From: DAOTVC01 sp034437215
Lineage (GTDB): Bacteria; Chloroflexota; Anaerolineae; B4-G1; SLSP01
Length of the DNA: 32,824 nucleotides
Assembly (NCBI GenBank): GCA_034437215.1
Contig: DAOTVC010000173.1
Location: 1 to 32,824 of the forward strand
Direction: 5' to 3'
In this document: piece after piece, positions 23,540 to 30,224 of the stretch
How positions within the stretch are numbered: the stretch's first letter is position 1
Layout of the letters: every line of letters begins with the position of its first letter
The notes under the pieces: model-generated
The model's database searches: none
What the model was told of the DNA's origin: nothing
Seen by the model: only the letters and a program-made list of their open reading frames with translations
Made by a program: the position numbers and the translations under genes

Positions 23540-24175
23540 ATGGATCACTACAGCTTTGAAGCCTTCGTGGCTTACCTGGAAGAGGACCTATCGGGTATGG
23601 AACGACGAGCGATCGAGGAGCATCTCGAAGGATGTCCGGCTTGCCGTAAGGAGTTTGCGGCAGCGTCTCGCATGCTCAATGACGTCCGGGTAAGTGCGTC
23701 CCCCACCCCTCCAGAGACCCTCATCGACCGGGTCGTCTCGGCCTTCCGGCGTAAGCAGGAGCGGCCGATGAATCCCCCCGCACGCCCGGCGACCCTCCAG
23801 TTCGACAGCTGGATGCGGCTGGCAGCGCTGGGTGTACGTGGACTTCCCCAGGAGCGCCAATTCCTCTACTCGGAGGGCAGCGTCGATCTGGATATCCAGG
23901 TGACCCGGGACGATGAGACGGGGACCTTGACCCTTCAGGGGCAGATACTGGACAGCAACAGCGACCGCGACTCGCTGGAAGGGATGGAAGTGCAGCTCCT
24001 CGCCGGAGAGGACCTCGAACGACGAGGTCTCACCGACCACCTGGGGTGCTTCTCCTTCACGCACGTCCCGCCCGCCCTCTATGCCCTTCGCGTCCTCTTC
24101 AGCGATCACGACCTGGTCATGGACGAACTCGATCTAGCGGAAAACGAGACCCCCGCAGCAGAGCCGGAGAAGTGA
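23540..24175 (+). CDS. Soluble zinc-finger anti-sigma candidate with beta-sandwich C-terminal domain
   Basis: A 211-residue protein. Residues 1-50 match the zf-HC2/ZAS anti-sigma fold, with the motif His28-x3-Cys32-x2-Cys35 (EEHLEGCPACRKEF) and the usual amphipathic helices around it. Residues 50-100 are a linker with Pro-rich spots. Residues about 118-200 look like a carboxypeptidase-regulatory/transthyretin-like beta-sandwich (LTLQGQILDS..., then GCFSFTHVPPALYALRVLF). Unlike most ZAS proteins it has no transmembrane segment, so signal sensing should be cytoplasmic. The ATG has GGAG upstream. The TPR-CHAT gene starts 4 bases after its stop, so the two are made together. It may be the target of the CHAT peptidase; that is inference. 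Confidence 0.82.
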   Translation: MDHYSFEAFVAYLEEDLSGMERRAIEEHLEGCPACRKEFAAASRMLNDVRVSASPTPPETLIDRVVSAFRRKQERPMNPPARPATLQFDSWMRLAALGVRGLPQERQFLYSEGSVDLDIQVTRDDETGTLTLQGQILDSNSDRDSLEGMEVQLLAGEDLERRGLTDHLGCFSFTHVPPALYALRVLFSDHDLVMDELDLAENETPAAEPEK

Positions 24176-24179
24176 GAGC

Positions 24180-27110
24180 GTGACATCCAGGGACGTACAG
24201 GCCCTCTTAGCGCTGGAGACGCAGCAGGAGCGCCGGGCTTGGTTGGCGGAGCACCGGCCCCCGCCTGAGGAGTTCGTTCAGGCCCTGCAGGAGGAGGTCG
24301 ACCGCCGGAAGCGCGAGGCTCCCCGGAGCGCGCTGAGAGCCGCCGAGGTGGCGGTCGACGCGGCCGAGCTGTGGCAGGAGCCCGCGTTGCGCGCTTTCGC
24401 CCGCTACATCGAGGCCGAGGTACACCGCCTGACAGGCGAGCACCAGGTCGCCCTTGAGGACTACGAAGAGGCTGCCGCGATCTACCGCAGCCTGAGCAGG
24501 GCGCTGGATGCTGCCCGTGTCTCCGTCGGGCGGCTGGACGCTCTGATGTACCTGGGGCGTTACGACGAGGCCTTGACGCTGGCCGACAGGGTCGGCACCA
24601 CCTTCCGCGAAGCGGGTGAGCGGCTCGCCCTGGGCAAGATCCTCACCAACCGCGGCAATCTCTACACCCGTCAGGACCGCCACCAAGAGGCCCGAGCTTG
24701 CTACGAAGAAGCTCGGGCCCTTTTTTCGGAGTTGGGCGAGGATCTGCGCGGGGCCATGGTCGACGTCAACGACGCCATCCAGCTGATCGAACTAGATCGC
24801 TACCGGGAGGCCGGGACGACGCTGCAGCGAGCCCGCGAGATCTTCGAGAGGAAGGGGATGGAGAACCTCGTCGCCATCGTGGACCACAATCTGGGCTACC
24901 TCCACTTCGCTCAGGGAGAGTACCAGCAGGCGCTGGCGGTCTTCGCCCTGGCCCGGGCGCTCTTCGAAGAGCAGGAGAGCGAGGTGGACGTCGCTTACGT
25001 CGACCTCTACCGCAGCGACATCTACCTGGCTCTCAATCTCTGGCAGGAGGCCCTCACCTGGGGACGTGGCGCCCGGGAGATCCTGGGGGCGTCGGGCATG
25101 ACCTGGGAGCAGGCCCGGCTCTGGCTCAACGAGGCGGCGGCCCTCGCCCACGGGGCAGAAAGCGACCCCGGTGCCGACTCCGACAGAGTCGACGAGGCGC
25201 TCGAAAGAGCCGGTGCCCTCTTCGAGGCGGAGGGAAACAGCGTCTGGTTGGCGGGCACCGATCTCTACCGCGCCTCCTTCGCCCGCCGCCGGGGTGAGCG
25301 TGCCGCGGCGCGCGACTACGCCGAGCGCGCCCGCGCTGCCTTCGCCGCTGCCGGTATGCCCAGCCGCGTGGCCCAGTGCGAGGTCGAGCTGGGCGAGCTG
25401 GCCCTCCAGGCCGGCGATCTCGCCGGGGCCGCCGCGCACTTCACCGCCGGTCTGGAGAGCCTGGAGGGGATCGATCTCCCCACCATCGCCTATGCCTGTC
25501 GCTTCGGCCTGGGGCGTGCGGCCCAACGCCGGGGAGATACCGCAGCAGCGCTGGCCCATCTCCGGCAGGCCGTGGAGGAGATCGAGCGGCTGCAGACGGC
25601 CATCGGGGCCGAGGACTACAAGATCGCCTTCCTGAGCGACAAGCTGCAGGTCTACGAAGCGCTGGTCCTGCTCTGCTTCGAGGTGGGAACGCCCGAGGCG
25701 CTGGAGGAGGCCTTCAAGACCGTGGAGCGGGCCAAATCCCGCGCCCTGTTGGACTCGCTGGCCCGTGAACCGGATTCCGAGACCACCCCGACCGAAGCTG
25801 CGCTCCCGACTGAGGCTACGCTCCTGACTGAGGCTACGCTCCTGGAGGAGATGGAGACGTTGCGACGGGAGCTCAACTGGTACTACAACCGCCTCAACGA
25901 GCCCCAACCCGACAGTGACAAGCGGTCGGCGCGCCAGGTCGCCGAACTGACCCACGCCGTCACCCGGCGGGAGCAGGCTCTCAGTCGTCTCCTGCAACGC
26001 TGGCGCGCCCCGGACCTGACCACGGCGCCCCGCAACCCCATCTGGACGGTGACGCCGGAGGAGATCCAGGCTGCCCTGCCTGCGGAATCCACGCTGGTGG
26101 AGTTCTTCACCGCCGGTGATCAAATCCTGGTCTTCGGTCTCTCCCCGACAGAGATGTGGGCAGAGCAACTCCCTACACCCCTGGCGGAGATCCTGACCCT
26201 GATGGGCCACTTTCGCTTCCAGATCAACAAGTTCACCTACGGGGCCGGCTATCGCGAGCGCCACGCTGCGATCCTGCAGCGGGGGGCCGACGAGAGCCTC
26301 CAGCGGCTCTACAGAGCGCTCTGGGAGCCGCTGGAGGAGCGGCTGAAGACCGAGGGCGTGATCGTCGTGCCCCACAGCAGCCTGCACTACGTCCCCTTCC
26401 ACGCTCTCTTCGACGGTCAACGCTATCTCATCGACGAACGAACCATCTCCTATGCGCCGAGCGCGACCATCCTGCGGCGTGTACTGGAGCCCCCCCCGGA
26501 GTGCGACCCGGCGCAGCCCTGCGATCCGCCCGTCATCCTGGGCGTCGCCGACCCGACCATCCCCTTCGCCGAGGAAGAGGTCAGCGCCATCGCCGCGCTC
26601 TTCCCGGAGGCGGACGTGCGCTTCGGAGCCCGCGCTACCACCGACAGCCTGCTGACCCGGCGAGCTCAGCCCGCCTTCCTGCACCTCTCCACCCACGCTA
26701 CCTTCCGGGCCGACAACCCCCTCTTCTCCGCCCTCAAGCTCTCCAACGGCTGGCTGAACGTGAACGACGTCTACGGCATGTCCCTCTCGGCGCCGCTGGT
26801 CACGCTCAGCGCCTGCGAGACGGGCCGCAGTCAGATCCGGGCGGGCGACGAGCTGGTGGGCCTCTGCAGGGGCTTCTTCAGCGCCGGCTCGCGCTCGTTG
26901 ATCGTCAGCCTCTGGACGGTGGATGACAGCTCCACCGCCCGCTTGATGACCCACCTCTACCGCCGGCTGCGGGACGGTGAGAACGTCAACCGGGCGCTGC
27001 GCACGGCCCAGCTCGCCATCAAAGAGCGTTGGCCTCATCCCTACTACTGGGCGCCCTTCGTCCTGACGGGCAACCTACACACTCGACTGACCTCCCGCAC
27101 GGTGCATTGA
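24180..27110 (+). CDS. TPR-CHAT caspase-like peptidase
   Basis: A 976-residue protein without a signal peptide or membrane helix. Residues about 60-500 are tandem TPR-type helical repeats (GEHQVALEDYEEAAAIYRSL, HQEARACYEEARALFSELG, GEYQQALAVFALARALFEEQ). A charged linker (about 525-620) contains three 6-residue repeats TEAALP/TEATLL. The CHAT domain (about 620-970) carries the caspase-type dyad His839 in FLHLSTHATFR and Cys879 in TLSACETG, plus the typical AGDELVGLCRGFFSAGSRSLIVSLW and WAPFVLTG end. CHAT peptidases cut protein partners, with TPRs acting as sensor or bait. The start is GTG with only a weak ribosome site, 4 bases after the anti-sigma gene, suggesting translational coupling. A terminator-like hairpin lies inside the frame at 24689-24726. 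Confidence 0.93.
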   Translation: MTSRDVQALLALETQQERRAWLAEHRPPPEEFVQALQEEVDRRKREAPRSALRAAEVAVDAAELWQEPALRAFARYIEAEVHRLTGEHQVALEDYEEAAAIYRSLSRALDAARVSVGRLDALMYLGRYDEALTLADRVGTTFREAGERLALGKILTNRGNLYTRQDRHQEARACYEEARALFSELGEDLRGAMVDVNDAIQLIELDRYREAGTTLQRAREIFERKGMENLVAIVDHNLGYLHFAQGEYQQALAVFALARALFEEQESEVDVAYVDLYRSDIYLALNLWQEALTWGRGAREILGASGMTWEQARLWLNEAAALAHGAESDPGADSDRVDEALERAGALFEAEGNSVWLAGTDLYRASFARRRGERAAARDYAERARAAFAAAGMPSRVAQCEVELGELALQAGDLAGAAAHFTAGLESLEGIDLPTIAYACRFGLGRAAQRRGDTAAALAHLRQAVEEIERLQTAIGAEDYKIAFLSDKLQVYEALVLLCFEVGTPEALEEAFKTVERAKSRALLDSLAREPDSETTPTEAALPTEATLLTEATLLEEMETLRRELNWYYNRLNEPQPDSDKRSARQVAELTHAVTRREQALSRLLQRWRAPDLTTAPRNPIWTVTPEEIQAALPAESTLVEFFTAGDQILVFGLSPTEMWAEQLPTPLAEILTLMGHFRFQINKFTYGAGYRERHAAILQRGADESLQRLYRALWEPLEERLKTEGVIVVPHSSLHYVPFHALFDGQRYLIDERTISYAPSATILRRVLEPPPECDPAQPCDPPVILGVADPTIPFAEEEVSAIAALFPEADVRFGARATTDSLLTRRAQPAFLHLSTHATFRADNPLFSALKLSNGWLNVNDVYGMSLSAPLVTLSACETGRSQIRAGDELVGLCRGFFSAGSRSLIVSLWTVDDSSTARLMTHLYRRLRDGENVNRALRTAQLAIKERWPHPYYWAPFVLTGNLHTRLTSRTVH
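24689..24726 (+). terminator. Intrinsic terminator-like hairpin inside the TPR-CHAT reading frame
   Basis: GGCCCGAGCTT (24689-24699) and AAGCTCGGGCC (24709-24719) form a perfect 11-bp stem with a 9-base loop, followed by C and six T (24721-24726). It lies in codons 170-182. The T run is coded by CTT TTT TCG where the gene elsewhere mostly uses CTC TTC, so the T tract is not forced by the protein sequence. Confidence 0.65.
25791..25844 (+). repeat. 18-bp tandem repeat in the TPR-CHAT linker
   Basis: Three in-frame units at 25791-25808, 25809-25826 and 25827-25844. The last two are identical and the first differs at four bases. They encode TEAALP, TEATLL, TEATLL in the linker between TPR and CHAT, so copy number can change without a frameshift. 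Confidence 0.8.
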
Positions 27111-27137
27111 GCATCGTGTTTTGTTTGTAGCTATAGT
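27107..27137 (+). promoter_or_regulatory. Possible promoter of the subtilisin gene
   Basis: TTGAGC (27107-27112, overlapping the TPR-CHAT stop) and TATAGT (27132-27137) are 19 bases apart. The spacing is long, so this is a weak call. Confidence 0.35.
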
Positions 27138-27207
27138 ACAGATTGAGGGAACGCCGCTCTTCCGGCACCCACGTTCCCGCCCTGGTGAAAAGGAAGGAGT
27201 AAACACG

Positions 27208-29859
27208 ATGAAGATGAGTCACAGACACGTCCGCCCGATCGCCCTTTTGCTCACCTTGGTTCTATTGATGAACCTGCTGCCCCGGCCCGTCGCCGCCGAT
27301 GCACCCGCCGGGGTGATCGTCCGGCTCGTCGCAGGCGCCGATCCCGTGCAGGTAGCACAGGATTACGGCGCGACCCTGGTCGCGGAGATTCCGACGCTCG
27401 AGATCTACCGGCTGGAAGGAAGCTCACCCACCCTCCTCACCGACCTCCAGGCCGACCCGCGGGTGCTCTCGGCGGAGGACGAGCAGCTCCTCGAGGGACA
27501 GCCTCGCTTCACCGACGCCTCGGGTTACGAGCTCCTCGAGGCCCAGCGGCGGACCATCGGCATGGGGGGTGAGGCCACCGACGCCGAGCTCTACGCCGAG
27601 CAGTGGGCCGTCGCCAAGATCCGCGCTCCCCAGGCCCACACCGTCGTCACGGGCACCGGCGTAGTTGTCGCGGTGCTCGATACGGGGCTCGACCTCGACC
27701 ACCCTCTTCTCGCCGAACGCTTGATGGCAGGCTACGACTGCGTGGACGACGACGCCGATCCCGCCGAGCTCCCCAATGGCGTGGACGACGACGGGGACGG
27801 CGTGGTGGACGAGGGCAGCGGTCACGGCACCCACGTGGCGGGGATCGTGGCCCTCGTAGCCCCCGGCGCGATCCTCATGCCCGTGCGCATCTTCGACAGC
27901 GAGGGGAACGGCAGCTACTTCAACGCCGCAGCGGGCATCGTCTACGCCGTGGACCACGGCGCCGACGTGATCAACCTCAGCGGCAGCGGTGCGGTAGAGA
28001 CGCCGGCCCTCGGCGCGGCGATCCAGTACGCCCACGACCACGGGGTGATCGTCGTGGCCGCCGGCGGTGTCAACGCGCTGGGTTACCCGGCCGGCTACTC
28101 CGGGGTCATCGCCGTCGGCGCCTCCGATGCCCACGACTACACGACGGACTTCTCGCGCTTCACCGACGGGCAAGCGACCGTCTTCGCCCCCGGCACCGCC
28201 ATCTTCTCCGCCCACTACGACGGCGGTTACGCCTGGTGGACGGGCAACTCCATGGCGGCGCCCCTGGTGGCAGGCGAGGCGGCCCTCCTCCTCGCCACGG
28301 GCGCCTGCTCGAGCGACTGTGCCCGGACCCTCATCAGCGAGCACGTGCGCGACCTCGCCGACACCGACCTCGCCGGCACGCGCATCGACCTCTACGACGC
28401 GGTCTCCGCTGCCGCCGGCGCGGTCGACGTCGACCTCTCCCTGCGCTACGCTAACGGGGACAGCGGAACGGACGACGACAACCGGATCATGCCGGTGGTC
28501 GAGATCGTCAATCACGGCACCTCCATCGCCCTCGACACGCTGACCCTTCGCTACTGGTACACCGACGAGGGGCCGGAGACACCCACCTTCGCCTGCGACT
28601 ACGCCCCCTTCGGCGCCGCCAACGTCACCGGCGCCTTCGGCACCATCGCAGCCGTCGACGGCGCCGATCACTACCTGGAGGTGGGATTCACCGAGGGCGC
28701 CGGCAAGGTCTTTGGCGGGAGCTCCAGCGGCGACCTGCGCCTGCGCTTCCAGATGAGCGCGGAGAGCAGCTACGACGAGCTCGGCGACTATTCCTACGAT
28801 CCGGGCAAGACGGAGCTGACGGAGTGGGAGCGAATCACCCTCTACCACGAGGGAACGCTGATCTGGGGAACGGAGCCCGGTGACGTGGTACCCACGGCGA
28901 CGGGTCTCAAGGTGCAGTATCTCGCCGACGACACCGATGCCACCAACGCCACCGTGGCCCCGTGGCTGCAGCTGGTCAACAGCAGCGCTGAGTCCGTGCC
29001 CTACGAAGAGTTGACGCTGCGCTACTGGTACAACGGTGAGAGCCAACCGGACGTCTACCACTGCGACTACGCCCTGGTGGATTGCGCAAACGTCACCGGC
29101 TCCTTCACATCCCTCAGCGAAGCTCGCGACGGCGCCAACGCCTACCTGGAGCTCGGCTTCACCCCCGGGGCGGGCGAGCTGCCGGCCTTTGCCAGCAGCG
29201 GCAAGATCCAGAGCCGCTTCCACCACGAGGACTGGAGCAATCACGATGAGAGCGACGACTACGCCTTCGACCCCTCCAAGACGGCCTTTGCCGACTGGGA
29301 GCGGGTCACCCTCTACCGCAACGGCGCCCTGATCTGGGGCACCGAGCCGGAGATTCTCTCCACCGGCGATCCGGACCCGTCCCCAGCGCCGGCATCCTCG
29401 ACCGTCCCTCTCAAGGCCCAGTATCAGGCGGGCAACACCCACGCCGGTGACAACCAGGTGCAGCCCTGGCTCCAGGTCATCAACCGCGGTGACAGCGCCG
29501 TCGCCTTGAGCGCGGTCACCCTGCGGTACTGGTATACCAACGAGGGGCAGTGCCCCCAGCAGCTCCACTGCGACTACGCGGCCCTGGGATGTGACAACGT
29601 CGCGGGCAACTTCGGCCAGACGACGGACGCCGGCGGTGCCGTGGTAGACTACCTGGAGGTGAGCTTCTCCGTGGACGCCGGGAGCCTGGCTGCAGGCGCC
29701 GGGAGCGGCTCCATCCAGCTGCGCTTCCACAAGGACGATTGGAGCAACTACGACGAGAGCGACGACTACACCTTCGACCCGACGAAGACGACCCTGTCCG
29801 ATTGGGAGCGCGTGAGCCTCTACCTTGATGGGCAGTTGATCTGGGGCGTCGAACCCTGA
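27208..29859 (+). CDS. Secreted S8 (subtilisin-like) peptidase with three C-terminal CBM3 modules
   Basis: An 883-residue protein. Residues 1-31 form a signal peptide (IALLLTLVLLMNLL, cut near VAA-DA). Residues 32-95 resemble an I9-type propeptide. The S8 domain (about 125-405) has Asp158 (VLDTGLD), His206 (HGTHVAG) and Ser348 (GNSMAAP), plus an Asp-rich loop of calcium-binding type (GVDDDGDGVVDE). The oxyanion-hole Asn position is Gly287 (VVAAGGVN). Three family 3 carbohydrate-binding modules follow, at about 408-557, 568-714 and 735-883, each ending WG(T/V)EP. The ATG with AAGGAAGGAG is chosen over an ATG 29 codons upstream. It follows the TPR-CHAT gene by 97 bases. The modules should hold the protease on cellulose or a similar polymer. 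Confidence 0.93.
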   Translation: MKMSHRHVRPIALLLTLVLLMNLLPRPVAADAPAGVIVRLVAGADPVQVAQDYGATLVAEIPTLEIYRLEGSSPTLLTDLQADPRVLSAEDEQLLEGQPRFTDASGYELLEAQRRTIGMGGEATDAELYAEQWAVAKIRAPQAHTVVTGTGVVVAVLDTGLDLDHPLLAERLMAGYDCVDDDADPAELPNGVDDDGDGVVDEGSGHGTHVAGIVALVAPGAILMPVRIFDSEGNGSYFNAAAGIVYAVDHGADVINLSGSGAVETPALGAAIQYAHDHGVIVVAAGGVNALGYPAGYSGVIAVGASDAHDYTTDFSRFTDGQATVFAPGTAIFSAHYDGGYAWWTGNSMAAPLVAGEAALLLATGACSSDCARTLISEHVRDLADTDLAGTRIDLYDAVSAAAGAVDVDLSLRYANGDSGTDDDNRIMPVVEIVNHGTSIALDTLTLRYWYTDEGPETPTFACDYAPFGAANVTGAFGTIAAVDGADHYLEVGFTEGAGKVFGGSSSGDLRLRFQMSAESSYDELGDYSYDPGKTELTEWERITLYHEGTLIWGTEPGDVVPTATGLKVQYLADDTDATNATVAPWLQLVNSSAESVPYEELTLRYWYNGESQPDVYHCDYALVDCANVTGSFTSLSEARDGANAYLELGFTPGAGELPAFASSGKIQSRFHHEDWSNHDESDDYAFDPSKTAFADWERVTLYRNGALIWGTEPEILSTGDPDPSPAPASSTVPLKAQYQAGNTHAGDNQVQPWLQVINRGDSAVALSAVTLRYWYTNEGQCPQQLHCDYAALGCDNVAGNFGQTTDAGGAVVDYLEVSFSVDAGSLAAGAGSGSIQLRFHKDDWSNYDESDDYTFDPTKTTLSDWERVSLYLDGQLIWGVEP

Positions 29860-29878
29860 CGCCCTCACTCCTTCTTGG

Positions 29879-29912
29879 AAAGGCCCTCGCAGCTGCGGGG
29901 GCCTTTCTCTTT
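29879..29912 (+). terminator. Intrinsic terminator after the subtilisin gene
   Basis: AAAGGCCC (29879-29886) pairs with GGGCCTTT (29899-29906), with CGCA/TGCG continuing inside, followed by CTCTTT. It separates the subtilisin gene from the GH9 gene. Confidence 0.85.
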
Positions 29913-29949
29913 GGAGGCCACTTTTGACTCTCCTGAAAGAAGGTGGGGA

Positions 29950-30066
29950 CTCACCGCAAAGGACGCAGAGATCGCAAAGATAACTTAATATTTCTAAGGT
30001 TTGCACCTCGATGAGTTAATAATCTTTATCTCAACTCTGCGTTCTTGGCGCTCTCTGCGGTTAGCT
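29950..30066. repeat. Long imperfect inverted repeat between subtilisin and GH9 genes
   Basis: The left arm (about 29952-29985) uses the words CACCGCAAAGGACGCAGAG and AAAGATAA, and the right arm (about 30024-30064) carries TTATCTC, CTCTGCGTTC and CTCTGCGG as its complement. The arms flank an AT-rich centre. The rest of the 29913-30224 gap holds nothing recognisable except the GH9 ribosome site. Confidence 0.7.
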
Positions 30067-30224
30067 AGCCTTTCTTCAGTGGAGCCATGTATTTTTCCCC
30101 CTCCTCCCCCCACTGTGTAGGTAAAAGGGGTTAGAAGTGCCAAGGAGGTGAAAGGCCAGAGAGTTTCACAGACAGCAGACGACCCACCCATCCTAGCCAA
30201 GCACCCACGAATCAGGAGGATACA

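Noticed and set aside
27424..30006. 860-codon minus-strand open frame antisense to the subtilisin gene
   Set aside because: It mirrors the GC-rich plus-strand gene, has no ribosome site and a low-complexity Gly/Val/Asp composition. The same applies to the long minus frames at 24792-27038 and 29994-32135.
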